From DATMQA01 sp035566895 (GTDB lineage Bacteria; Verrucomicrobiota; Verrucomicrobiia; Limisphaerales; UBA8199), in assembly GCA_035566895.1 (NCBI GenBank), contig DATMQA010000117.1, positions 13,145-77,144 on the forward strand: 64,000 bases of DNA. Direction: 5' to 3'. Shown here piece by piece: positions 26,409 to 34,754 of this stretch. The notes beneath the pieces were generated by a model. The model was not told where the DNA came from. It saw only the letters and a list, made by a program, of their open reading frames with translations, and ran no database searches. Each line of letters begins with the position of its first letter. Position 1 is the first letter of the stretch. A program made the translations under genes and the position numbers.

Positions 26409-27182
26409 TCATAACCGCACCGGAATTCCCCTCCCTGCTAAAAACCGTTTCACGTCGCCGACGGTGTATTCCCCGAAATGAAAAATGCTGGCCGCCAGCA
26501 CCGCATCGGCCTTGCCTTCGAGCAGCACCTCGGCCATGTGCTCCAGCTTGCCGGCGCCGCCGCTGGCCACGACCGGCACACCGACCGCTTCGCTAATGCG
26601 GCGCGTGATCTCTAAATCAAAGCCGGCCTTAGTGCCATCGGCGTCAATGCTATTGAGCACAATCTCACCCGAGCCCAGTGCGACCGCCTGTTTGGCCCAC
26701 GCCACTGCCTCCAGGCCGGTTGCCTTCCGGCCCCCGTGCGAGAAGACCTCCCATTGGTCCGGCCCCACCTTCTTCGCATCGATGGAAACGACGATGCACT
26801 GGCTGCCGAATTTCTCGGCCCCGGCCCGGATGAGGTCCGGGTTCGCCAAAGCCGAGGAGTTGATGCTGATTTTGTCGGCGCCGGCGCGCAACATCGTGTA
26901 CATATCGTCCACCGAGCGGAGGCCGCCGCCCACGGTGAGTGGCATGAAACACTGGTCGGCCGCGCGCTCGATGACATCGACCATGGTGGCGCGCCCATGC
27001 GCGGTGGCGGTGATGTCGAAAAAGACCATTTCGTCGGCCCCCTGCTCGTTGTAGCGCTGGGCCAACTCCACCGGATCACCGACGTTGCGCAATCCGCCGG
27101 CTTCGGCCTGGCCGAACTGCACCCCGCGAGTGACCTTTCCGGCATGCACGTCCAGGCACGGTATGACCCGCTTTGCTATCAT
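26409..27182 (-). CDS. hisF: Imidazole glycerol phosphate synthase, cyclase subunit
   Basis: 257 residues, a TIM barrel. Makes imidazole glycerol phosphate and AICAR from PRFAR using ammonia from HisH. Catalytic aspartates lie in IPCLDVHAGKVTRGV and IVVSIDAKK. Phosphate-binding loops are TVGGGLRSVDD and VPVVASGGAG. The AICAR it releases feeds purine synthesis, whose genes start divergently 130 bp away. No hisH is in the window. Confidence 0.97.
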   Translation of the reverse strand: MIAKRVIPCLDVHAGKVTRGVQFGQAEAGGLRNVGDPVELAQRYNEQGADEMVFFDITATAHGRATMVDVIERAADQCFMPLTVGGGLRSVDDMYTMLRAGADKISINSSALANPDLIRAGAEKFGSQCIVVSIDAKKVGPDQWEVFSHGGRKATGLEAVAWAKQAVALGSGEIVLNSIDADGTKAGFDLEITRRISEAVGVPVVASGGAGKLEHMAEVLLEGKADAVLAASIFHFGEYTVGDVKRFLAGRGIPVRL

Positions 27183-27312
27183 TCTCTAAGATTGAAACGA
27201 TTCACGAAGCCGGAAGCAATGTTTTCCACTGCTGAAGTTGGCGTAGTCCTTTTTATTTTCTGGCATCATCTCGCCGTCTTGCACAATATTCTGCGCGGCG
27301 ATTCCGTTCCCA

Positions 27313-27552
27313 ATGAAAGCCAAAATCATTATTACGCCAAAGAAAGCGGTGTTGGACCCACAAGGCAAAACCGTGCAAAGCGCGCTGACGCACATGGGCT
27401 ACAGCGGCGTAGGCGCGGTGCACGTGGGGAAGTACCTGGAAATCGAACTGGCCGGCGCCGACAAGGAAGGCGCGCGCCGGCAAATCGACGAGGCCTGCCA
27501 CAAGATCCTGAGCAACCCGGTCATCGAGGACTACCGGTTTGACATCGAGTGA
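27313..27552 (+). CDS. purS: FGAM synthase subunit PurS
   Basis: 79 residues, the usual size. PurS bridges PurL and PurQ in the three-part FGAM synthase. Pattern: VLDPQGKTVQSALTHMGY, then VGKYLEIELAG and a C-terminal ACHKILSNPVIEDY. First gene of the plus-strand purine cluster, divergent from hisF. Confidence 0.95.
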   Translation: MKAKIIITPKKAVLDPQGKTVQSALTHMGYSGVGAVHVGKYLEIELAGADKEGARRQIDEACHKILSNPVIEDYRFDIE

Positions 27553-27570
27553 GCCCGAAAGCGTTTACGA

Positions 27571-27635
27571 GTTATGATTTATGATTTGGCCGCGGTTGAA
27601 CCTGTCACGGGAAACCGAAATCATAAATCATAAAT
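27571..27635. repeat. 7-mer two-arm palindrome overlapping the purQ start
   Basis: Left arm TTATGATTTATGATTT (27571-27586), ~33-nt loop, right arm AAATCATAAATCATAA (27620-27635). The arms are exact reverse complements over 16 nt. The purQ ATG at 27634 overlaps the right arm, which takes the place of a normal ribosome-binding site. Confidence 0.8.
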
Positions 27636-28347
27636 GAATTTTGCCGTTCTCCAATTCCCGGGGTCGAATTGCGACCAGGACGTTGTTCACGTGCTGCGGC
27701 ACGTGCTCGGGCACTCGGCCCGGCTGCTCTGGCATAAGGAACAGTCGCTGGGCGACGCCGATGCGGTGATCGTCCCCGGCGGATTCAGCTATGGCGACTA
27801 TCTCCGGACCGGAGCGATTGCACGCTTCAGCCCGGTCATGGAGGCGGTGCAGGCGTTTGCGGCCAGCGGCGGCCCGGTCCTGGGCATCTGCAACGGGTTT
27901 CAAATTCTCTGCGAAGCGGGCCTGCTGCCCGGCGCGCTGATCCGCAATCGCTCGTTGCAGTTTCGGTGTGAGCACATTTTCCTGAGAGCCGTCACCGCCG
28001 ACTCGCCCTTCACCAATCAGATTCCCCCCGACAAGCTCCTGCGGGTGCCGATCGCCCACGGCGAGGGGTGCTATTTTGCCGACGAAACGACCCTCGCCCG
28101 GCTCAAGGAGAACAACCAGGTCCTCTGGCGGTATGTCAACGCGCAGGGCGAAGCCACCGAAACGGCCAACCCCAATGGCTCGCTCGACCATATCGCTGGC
28201 ATCTGCAACGAGGCCCGGAATGTTGCCGGCCTGATGCCCCACCCCGAGCGGGCCAGCGAGCCGATTTTGGGGTGCGCGGACGGAAGATTGGTTTTTGAAA
28301 GCCTGGTTCATGCTCTCGATGAGAGACTGCAGCCAGCCGCAGTTTAA
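27634..28347 (+). CDS. purQ: FGAM synthase, glutaminase subunit
   Basis: 237 residues. Class I glutamine amidotransferase that supplies ammonia for FGAR to FGAM conversion. Nucleophile Cys86 in VLGICNGFQIL, with the late HPE triad motif in MPHPERASEP. The N-terminus FAVLQFPGSNCDQD and GGFSYGDYLRTGAIAR are typical. It has no visible Shine-Dalgarno sequence; the palindrome's right arm is directly upstream. Confidence 0.96.
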   Translation: MNFAVLQFPGSNCDQDVVHVLRHVLGHSARLLWHKEQSLGDADAVIVPGGFSYGDYLRTGAIARFSPVMEAVQAFAASGGPVLGICNGFQILCEAGLLPGALIRNRSLQFRCEHIFLRAVTADSPFTNQIPPDKLLRVPIAHGEGCYFADETTLARLKENNQVLWRYVNAQGEATETANPNGSLDHIAGICNEARNVAGLMPHPERASEPILGCADGRLVFESLVHALDERLQPAAV

Positions 28348-28403
28348 CCTGGCCACTATCAGGATAGCTTGCGACGAGTAAACTTAAGCTTTAGGATAGC
28401 TCC

Positions 28404-28649
28404 ATGATTATCGTTCGGTTTCCCAATGTCGAGATGCGTCGGCGAGCCTTGGGGTACCTGCTGGGGCGGTTTCCGGGTAAAAGTTGGGCTAGCGGTGAAG
28501 TAATGGTCCCCGAACCTGCGCTGGCGCTCATGGCGGCTGAGAATATCACGTTTACGGTGGAAGGTCCAGCGAGTTACGAGCGGCTGCTGCGCCTTGACCG
28601 TACCTCCCCGACGGGTGGCTCGGAGCTCGAGCCGGTCGCATCGGCATGA
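28404..28649 (+). CDS. Uncharacterised small protein X of the purine cluster
   Basis: 81 residues: MIIVRFPNVEMRRRALGYLL then SGEVMVPEPALALMA and FTVEGPASYERLL. It belongs, with the next gene, to a two-gene pair seen in diverse bacteria (my recollection), with no known function. Its stop overlaps the next start as ATGA. Confidence 0.75.
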   Translation: MIIVRFPNVEMRRRALGYLLGRFPGKSWASGEVMVPEPALALMAAENITFTVEGPASYERLLRLDRTSPTGGSELEPVASA

Positions 28650-28963
28650 GCACCCGTCGCCGTTACGAGATTCTCCTTCCAGTTCTATTCAATGACGGTC
28701 GGCCGGTGCCGGAGGCGTTACTATGGAAAACTGTAGAAGAGTTGGAAGCGCGGTTCCAGGCCGTGTCGTGGGAGACGCAGGTTGTCCGCGGTCTTTGGCA
28801 ACACGAGGGCGCTTTGTTTCGCGATAACAATACAAAGCTGGTTCTCGACGTCGAAGATTTACCGGAGAACCGGGCCTTTTTTGTCGCCCTCAAACAAACG
28901 CTCAAAGACCGCTTTCAACAACTCGACATTTGGATTACCAGCCACGTCATTGAGGTTATTTAG
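28646..28963 (+). CDS. Uncharacterised small protein Y of the purine cluster
   Basis: 105 residues. Pattern: RRRYEILLPVLFNDGRPVP, WETQVVRGLWQHEG, LDVEDLPENRAFF and KDRFQQLDIWITSHVIEV. ATGA-coupled to protein X. Only 7 bp separate it from purL, so it is transcribed with the purine genes, but no purine function can be read from it. The pair could also be a passenger module such as a toxin-antitoxin system; nothing in the sequence proves that. Confidence 0.75.
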   Translation: MSTRRRYEILLPVLFNDGRPVPEALLWKTVEELEARFQAVSWETQVVRGLWQHEGALFRDNNTKLVLDVEDLPENRAFFVALKQTLKDRFQQLDIWITSHVIEVI

Positions 28964-28970
28964 GACGCCA

Positions 28971-31493
28971 ATGATAGACCCCGCGATCACCCCCGAGCTT
29001 GTCCAGAAGCACAACCTCACGCCCGAGGAGTACGAAAAACTCAAGGCCGTTCTCGGCCGCGAGCCCAGCTATACCGAGCTGGGCATCTTCTCCGTCATGT
29101 GGAGCGAACATTGCTCCTACAAGAACAGCCGCCCGCTGCTCAAAACCTTTCCGACGAAATCCTCGAAGATTCTCGTCGGGGCCGGAGAAGAGAATGCCGG
29201 GATCATCGACATCGGTGACGGGCTGGCCATCGCGTTCAAGATCGAATCGCACAATCACCCCAGCGCCGTTGAACCATTCCAGGGCGCGGCGACCGGCGTG
29301 GGCGGCATCATCCGCGACATCTTCACCATGGGCGCGCGGCCGGTTTGTTCCGTCAACTCGCTCCGGTTCGGGCCGATTACCGAACCGGGCCCGGGACCGA
29401 ACGGCGAGGGGCAAGCCCTGGCGGTGACCGGGCCGTCATCCGCCATCCAACCTCCAGGCCCCGTCACGCAGTCGCCGCTGGCCAACAACCGGCGCCTTTT
29501 CGCCGGGGTGGTCGCTGGCATCGCGCATTACGGCAATTGCTTCGGCATCCCGACCGTGGCCGGGGAGGTTTATTTTGACAAGTCCTACGAAGGCAATCCA
29601 TTGGTCAACGCCTTCTGTCTCGGGGTGTTGCGGCACGAACAGATCGTGCGCGGCGCGGCAAAAGGCGTCGGCAACCCGGTGTTCTACGTTGGACCGGCCA
29701 CCGGACGCGACGGTCTGGCGGGCGCGGCTTTTGCCTCCCAGGACCTCACCGAGGAATCGGCTGACCGGCAACGTGGCGCGGTGCAGGTGGGCGACCCTTT
29801 TATGGAAAAGCTGGTCTGTGAAGCCTGCCTGGAGCTGCTGGCCACCGGCGCGGTGGCCGGCATCCAGGATATGGGGGCGGCGGGGCTGACCTGTTCCACC
29901 TGTGAGACCGCCGCGCGCGCCGGCACCGGCATCGAAATTGACCTGGCAAAAGTGCCCCAGCGCGCGCCGAACATGACGCCCTATGAAATCATGCTGAGCG
30001 AATCCCAGGAACGGATGCTCATTATCGTGCAGAAAGGCCGCGAAGACGAAGTGAAGCGGATTTTCGACAAATGGGATTTGCCCTGGGCGGAAATCGGCCG
30101 GGTGACCGATACGGGCCGCATGGTGGTGCGCAACCACGGTCAAATCATCGCGGATATTCCCGCGAAAAAACTCGCCGACGAAGCGCCGCTTTATCAGCGT
30201 GAGGCCCGGGAGCCGGAGTATCTCCAGGCCGTGCGCGCCTTCAGCCTCGAGGCGATCCCCGATGCGCAGGACGCCACCGCTGTGCTCAAGACCTTGCTCG
30301 CCTGGCCCACGATTGGCTCGAAAAATTGGGTCTACCGCCAATATGATCACATGGTCCGCGACGGGACCGTGGTCTGCCCGGGCTCCGATGCCGCCGTCCT
30401 CCGCATCAAGGAAGACTCGCTGCCAGGTTCCGCCGGGGAAGAGACCACGGGTCACGCCGCACCCGTTGCCGAAAAGCTGGTGGCCCTGACGGTTGATTGC
30501 AACGCCGCCTACGTTTATCTCGACCCTTATGAAGGCAGCAAAACCGCCGTGGCCGAGGCAGCGCGCAACCTGGCTTGCAGCGGCGCCGTGCCGCTCGGCG
30601 TGACCGACAACCTCAATTTCGGTAATCCCTACAAGCCGGAGATCTTCTGGCAATTGCGCGAAGCCGTGCGCGGCCTGGCCGAGGGCTGCCGCGCGTTCAA
30701 TACTCCGGTCACCGGCGGAAACGTCAGCCTTTATAACCAAAGCCCGAATGGGCCGATCGATCCGACCCCGACCGTGGCGATGGTCGGCCTCATCGAAAAA
30801 CCCGAACACCTTACCACACAATGGTTCAAAGACGAAGGGGACGCGATTATCCTGCTGGGCGACCTGGTCGATGAAGACGACCCCCTGCAAGGGCTCGGCG
30901 GCTCCGCGTATTTGCAGTGTATCCACGGCCTTAAGACCGGGACCCCGCCCCGCTCCGATTTGGAGAAAGAGAAAGACCTTCATCTTGCCCTCCGGGCCCT
31001 CATCCATTCCGGCGCGATCAAAAGCGCGCACGATTGCAGCGAAGGCGGCCTTGCCGTCGCGCTGGCTGAAGGTTGCATCAGCCAGCAAACCGCCCGCGAG
31101 ACCCCGCGGCTCATCGGCGCACAAATCGACCTTGTTCCCGACGTGCCTGCAGACGGCGAAAAGGTTGGGTCTCAGGCCGGAGTCGAGGCGCCGGCCGGAG
31201 AGGATAACAGCGACGCGGCGCAATCCTCACCGGCAGCCACGCGTGTCCACACCACCCGCCTGGACGCACTGCTGTTCGGCGAAACCCAGGGCCGTATCGT
31301 CATTTCCACCAGTGCCCTGGATGCCGTAAAAGTCGTCGAGCGCGCCAAATTGCTGGGAGTGAGCGCCTCGCGCATCGGCGTTGTCGGTGGTGATGTGTTG
31401 GAGATCAGAACCGCCGCCGGTGAGAGCAACTGGCCGGTGGCTGAGCTTTACGACCTTTGGTGGAACGCCATCGCGCGAGCGATGCGGGATTGA
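28971..31493 (+). CDS. purL: FGAM synthase, ATP-dependent subunit
   Basis: 840 residues from the ATG at 28971. Small-type PurL that works with PurQ and PurS. Motifs: YTELGIFSVMWSEHCSYK, FKIESHNHPSAVEPFQGAAT, IQDMGAAGLTCS, AYVYLDPYEGSKTAVAEAA and AHDCSEGGLAVALAE. Somewhat longer than the usual ~740 residues. One extra segment of about 30 residues (about 145-175) separates LRFGPI from NRRLFAGVVAGIAHYGN and contains a DNA hairpin; another lies near residue 730. Confidence 0.96.
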   Translation: MIDPAITPELVQKHNLTPEEYEKLKAVLGREPSYTELGIFSVMWSEHCSYKNSRPLLKTFPTKSSKILVGAGEENAGIIDIGDGLAIAFKIESHNHPSAVEPFQGAATGVGGIIRDIFTMGARPVCSVNSLRFGPITEPGPGPNGEGQALAVTGPSSAIQPPGPVTQSPLANNRRLFAGVVAGIAHYGNCFGIPTVAGEVYFDKSYEGNPLVNAFCLGVLRHEQIVRGAAKGVGNPVFYVGPATGRDGLAGAAFASQDLTEESADRQRGAVQVGDPFMEKLVCEACLELLATGAVAGIQDMGAAGLTCSTCETAARAGTGIEIDLAKVPQRAPNMTPYEIMLSESQERMLIIVQKGREDEVKRIFDKWDLPWAEIGRVTDTGRMVVRNHGQIIADIPAKKLADEAPLYQREAREPEYLQAVRAFSLEAIPDAQDATAVLKTLLAWPTIGSKNWVYRQYDHMVRDGTVVCPGSDAAVLRIKEDSLPGSAGEETTGHAAPVAEKLVALTVDCNAAYVYLDPYEGSKTAVAEAARNLACSGAVPLGVTDNLNFGNPYKPEIFWQLREAVRGLAEGCRAFNTPVTGGNVSLYNQSPNGPIDPTPTVAMVGLIEKPEHLTTQWFKDEGDAIILLGDLVDEDDPLQGLGGSAYLQCIHGLKTGTPPRSDLEKEKDLHLALRALIHSGAIKSAHDCSEGGLAVALAEGCISQQTARETPRLIGAQIDLVPDVPADGEKVGSQAGVEAPAGEDNSDAAQSSPAATRVHTTRLDALLFGETQGRIVISTSALDAVKVVERAKLLGVSASRIGVVGGDVLEIRTAAGESNWPVAELYDLWWNAIARAMRD
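29424..29467. repeat. In-frame palindromic insert in purL
   Basis: Arms GTGACCGGGCC (29424-29434) and GGCCCCGTCAC (29457-29467) pair at 10 of 11 positions. It encodes part of a proline-rich stretch (VTGPSSAIQPPGPVTQ) that interrupts a region normally short in PurL. Confidence 0.55.
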
Positions 31494-31581
31494 GCTCTTG
31501 TCGCCAATTGTCAAATATTGTTGCCGGAAGCTCATCTATAAGGTTGGTTTTTCCGCGATTAGCCGGTAAATTCAAAGAGGA

Positions 31582-31615
31582 TTCCGGAGGTTGGGTCCGA
31601 GACCCAATTTCGGAA
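31582..31615 (+). promoter_or_regulatory. Hairpin in the purL-purF intergenic leader
   Basis: TTCCG (31582-31586) pairs with CGGAA (31611-31615) and TTGGGTC (31591-31597) with GACCCAA (31601-31607), separated by a small internal loop, with a CGA loop at the tip. It lies 88 bp before purF in a 209-bp gap. No known riboswitch was recognised and no T-run follows. Confidence 0.35.
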
Positions 31616-31702
31616 AGGGGCGGGCGCTCCCGGAGCAAGTTGGTGCTTGCGCAACGGGTGTTCCCATTGTTGATTGTTTGCGCGCGACGCGGTCTTTGAC
31701 GA

Positions 31703-33163
31703 ATGCAGTGCTACCCCAAACATTATTGCGGCGTCTTCGGCGTTTACGGGCATCCGAACGCTGCCGAACTGACGTACTATGGTCTCTACGCCTTGCAGCA
31801 CCGGGGGCAGGAGAGTGCCGGCATCGTCACTTCCGACGGCCACCACTTCTACGAGCAAAAAGGCATGGGACTGGTCTCCCAGGTTTTCAAAGGCGACGTG
31901 CTCCATGACATGGTGGGCCATATCGCCGTTGGCCACACGCGCTATTCCACCACCGGCTCCTCCCATCTCCGTAACGCCCAGCCACTGACGGGCGATTGCG
32001 CCCGCGGTCGCCTCGCCATCGCGCACAATGGCAATTTGACCAATGCTACCGTGCTCCGCGACCAACTTGAAGCCAACGGCTCGATCTTCCAAACCACCGT
32101 CGATAGCGAAATCGTCTTGCACCTGATGGCCCAGCCGTGTCTCAACGGCGAGGGCAATGGCCTCATCCAAGCCGTTCGCCGCATCGAAGGCGCCTATTCG
32201 CTGGTCATCATGACCGAGACGGAACTCATCGGCGTCCGCGACCCCTACGGTTTCCGCCCGCTATGCATCGGCCGCCTCGGCGACGCCTGGGTGCTGGCCA
32301 GCGAAACCTGCGCGCTGGATCTAATCCACGCCAAATTCGTCCGCGACGTCGAGCCCGGCGAGATTGTTGTCATCGGCCAAAATGGCCTCACCAGCACCCA
32401 GGCCTTCCCCGAGCATGAGCGGCGCGCCTTTTGCATTTTCGAATACGTCTATTTCGCTCGGCCCGACAGCACCATCGCCAATCGCAATGTCTATAAGGTC
32501 CGAGTCGAGATGGGGCGCCAGCTTGCCCGCGAATTCCCCATCGCCGCCGACGTCGTCGTGCCGGTGCCCGACAGCGGCAACTGCGCCGCGCTGGGTTACT
32601 CGCTGGAATCGGGCATCCCCTTCGAGATGGCCTTTGTGCGCAATCATTATGTCGGCCGCAGCTTTCTGCAGCCTTCCCAGCTCATTCGCGATTTCGATGT
32701 CCGGGTAAAGCTCAACCTCATTGAGGGACTGGTGAAGGGCAAGCGCGTGATCGTGGTCGATGATTCCATCGTGCGCGGCACCACGTGCAAAGCGCGCGTC
32801 AACAACCTTAAGGAAGCCGGCGCCAAGGAAGTCCACGTCCTGGTAAGCTGCCCGCCGCACATGCACCCGTGCGTTTATGGCATCGACTTTCCTGATCGCA
32901 GCAAATTGATGGCCGCCAACCATTCGCTGGAAGAAATCCGCAAATATCTCAATGCCGACTCCCTCTATTACCTTTCCCAGGAAGGCATGATCAAAGCCAC
33001 TGGCCTGCCGAAGGAATCCTTCTGCATGGCCTGCTACGACGGACGTTACCCGGTCTCTTACGACCCGACCATCGACAAGCACATCATCGAGCGCCGCAAC
33101 GGACGCCTCCCTACCGTGGCCGAGTCGCTGGCCAAGGAACGGGCGCAAATCAAATTGCTTTAG
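31703..33163 (+). CDS. purF: Amidophosphoribosyltransferase
   Basis: 486 residues. First committed step of purine synthesis. A short propeptide (MQCYPKHY) precedes Cys9, the glutaminase nucleophile (CGVFGVYG). PRPP-binding motif VIVVDDSIVRGTTCK. It is the iron-sulfur type: candidate cluster cysteines are in CIFEYVYFARPDS, HMHPCVYGID and FCMACYDGRYPV, as in the Bacillus enzyme. Its last 14 bp overlap the tail of the convergent amidohydrolase gene. Confidence 0.97.
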   Translation: MQCYPKHYCGVFGVYGHPNAAELTYYGLYALQHRGQESAGIVTSDGHHFYEQKGMGLVSQVFKGDVLHDMVGHIAVGHTRYSTTGSSHLRNAQPLTGDCARGRLAIAHNGNLTNATVLRDQLEANGSIFQTTVDSEIVLHLMAQPCLNGEGNGLIQAVRRIEGAYSLVIMTETELIGVRDPYGFRPLCIGRLGDAWVLASETCALDLIHAKFVRDVEPGEIVVIGQNGLTSTQAFPEHERRAFCIFEYVYFARPDSTIANRNVYKVRVEMGRQLAREFPIAADVVVPVPDSGNCAALGYSLESGIPFEMAFVRNHYVGRSFLQPSQLIRDFDVRVKLNLIEGLVKGKRVIVVDDSIVRGTTCKARVNNLKEAGAKEVHVLVSCPPHMHPCVYGIDFPDRSKLMAANHSLEEIRKYLNADSLYYLSQEGMIKATGLPKESFCMACYDGRYPVSYDPTIDKHIIERRNGRLPTVAESLAKERAQIKLL

Positions 33164-34184
33164 CGCTCCTCGGCTGACATCTCAGCAGGCCCCAAATCCT
33201 CGCAAAGGTCTCCGGCGCAAATCCCATCGCCCGCTTCAGTTGGTAGTCGCGCTCCAGCACATTCGGCTGTCGTTGCCAGCTTCGAAACGTTTGCCAATCC
33301 ACCAAACCTCGCATCCAGGGAAAATGCCCATACACCGGCACCGGAAAATCGCTGCCGTGTATCATCCTTTGCGCCAACGGCTCCTGCAGGCATTCGGGCA
33401 CGTGCCGCCCTCGAATCGGCACGGTGAACGCGCTGGTATCCCCGTAAAGATTCGTAAACCGCCGGGTCATGCCCGTAAAAATGTGAAAATACTCGGGATC
33501 GAACAAGCCGCTCTTGGTCGCGCAATGCGCCGCGATAACGGTCACGCCGCATTCGAGAGGCAGCGCCAGGATGCGCGGATCCGCATATTCCTTCCGGACC
33601 ACCGGCAAGGTATGCTCGCCGCCCGTGTGCGCCAGCAACGGCAGCTTCGCCTCGGCCATTCGTTCCCAAAACCGGGTGAAGCGGCGGTCATTGCAATTGA
33701 TGTTGTGGCAATTGGGGAGGCATTTCATCATCACCGCCCCGCCTTCGAGGCAGCGCTCGAGTTCCTCCAAGGCATCCGGCCGCGCCGGATGTATCGAAAC
33801 CGCCGGCAAAAACTCGCCATGTTCCTTCGCTAATCGCAGCACGTAATCATTCGGCACATAAAACGTGCCGATCCCTTCGATGGGCTGCCCCTGCTCGTCA
33901 TAAACGAGGTCCTGCGCCAGAATCACGGCCGCTCCAAGCGACGAGCCGCGAACCATTTCCAGCAAACGCTCAACATAAAGGCGGTCCAGATCCCCCTTCA
34001 TCGCCTGGCCCGGCAACCCGATATGCCTGAGCATTAACGCCGCCAGGGGTCGATACCACCCGCGGACCCGTAGCCAGCACCCAGTCCCGCCGGCGCCGTT
34101 GCCGACGATATGCACGTGGGCATCAACGGGTTTGGGGCTGGAGACTCCGGGCCGCGCGGATTCGCCCTCTGCGTTCGTCAACAT
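33150..34184 (-). CDS. Amidohydrolase family protein (PF04909 type)
   Basis: 344 residues, TIM-barrel metallohydrolase. Metal ligands: VDAHVHIVG near the N-terminus, LLAHTGGEHT, VIAAHCATKSG and the late catalytic Asp in IHGSDFPVP. The substrate cannot be told from the sequence. Tail-to-tail overlap with purF means that the two transcripts run into each other. Confidence 0.88.
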   Translation of the reverse strand: MLTNAEGESARPGVSSPKPVDAHVHIVGNGAGGTGCWLRVRGWYRPLAALMLRHIGLPGQAMKGDLDRLYVERLLEMVRGSSLGAAVILAQDLVYDEQGQPIEGIGTFYVPNDYVLRLAKEHGEFLPAVSIHPARPDALEELERCLEGGAVMMKCLPNCHNINCNDRRFTRFWERMAEAKLPLLAHTGGEHTLPVVRKEYADPRILALPLECGVTVIAAHCATKSGLFDPEYFHIFTGMTRRFTNLYGDTSAFTVPIRGRHVPECLQEPLAQRMIHGSDFPVPVYGHFPWMRGLVDWQTFRSWQRQPNVLERDYQLKRAMGFAPETFARIWGLLRCQPRSAKAI

Positions 34185-34346
34185 TCCGTGGCGAACATAT
34201 CGGCCTCCCTGCTCCCCGAACAGTCCGATTATCGACCAGGGAAAAGGTTCATTGTAGAAGACCGAGATCTTTGGATCCCCCTGTGGACCGCCGACAGCCG
34301 GGTCGGGTTTGCTCCCGGGATTAAAACGCTACCCGAGGGAAGGAAC

Positions 34347-34574
34347 TTACCCTTCCGAGTACTTCACGGTTAGCTTCTCGACCGGCACCCTTTTGACCTG
34401 GCCCGCCTTCTCAAAGGCGAATGCCAACTCCACGTCCTTGAGTTTCCACTTGCGAATAAACTGGAGCGCCCGGTCGATCATCTTGAAATTATGAGCTTCC
34501 GCCGGGTTCGTGGTCCATTGGTCAGGCCCTTGGAAATAAAGCCCCGTCGATACCCTTCGCAAAAGTGTTTTCAT
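34347..34574 (-). CDS. Small hypothetical protein
   Basis: 75 residues from the ATG at 34574 (an upstream frame to 34616 is possible). Pattern: MKTLLRRVSTGLYFQGPDQW, TTNPAEAHNFKMIDRALQFI and KDVELAFAFE. The composition is protein-like and I believe similar proteins exist in Verrucomicrobia, but no function is known. Divergent from the GT9 gene; a double palindrome lies between them and could control both. Confidence 0.65.
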   Translation of the reverse strand: MKTLLRRVSTGLYFQGPDQWTTNPAEAHNFKMIDRALQFIRKWKLKDVELAFAFEKAGQVKRVPVEKLTVKYSEG

Positions 34575-34704
34575 CTTTCGTTCATCCCATTCAGCATGCC
34601 CAAAGACACTCTGCACTCCGATAGGAGCATACCCAATGCCAGCCTTGGTTGATATGAAAACCAGCCATTTTCATCGTTTTCCAGCGAATTCGCACCCTTT
34701 CCCG

Positions 34705-34739
34705 GCGTGAATTTCACGCATTTGGCGTGAATTTCACGC
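34705..34739. promoter_or_regulatory. Two tandem 15-bp operator-like palindromes
   Basis: GCGTGAATTTCACGC occurs at 34705-34719 and again, identical, at 34725-34739. Each has 7-bp arms around a central T. The copies are exactly 20 bp apart, i.e. on the same face of the helix two turns away, as for a dimeric regulator binding side by side. They are 16 bp before the GT9 start and ~130 bp before the divergent small gene. Confidence 0.55.
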
Positions 34740-34754
34740 ACCACGTGTTTCAGC

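Noticed and set aside
27186..27395. 69-codon minus-strand frame upstream of hisF
   Set aside because: Overlaps purS start on the other strand and has no convincing protein pattern.
29436..31223. 595-codon minus-strand frame
   Set aside because: Antisense of purL; no protein family features.
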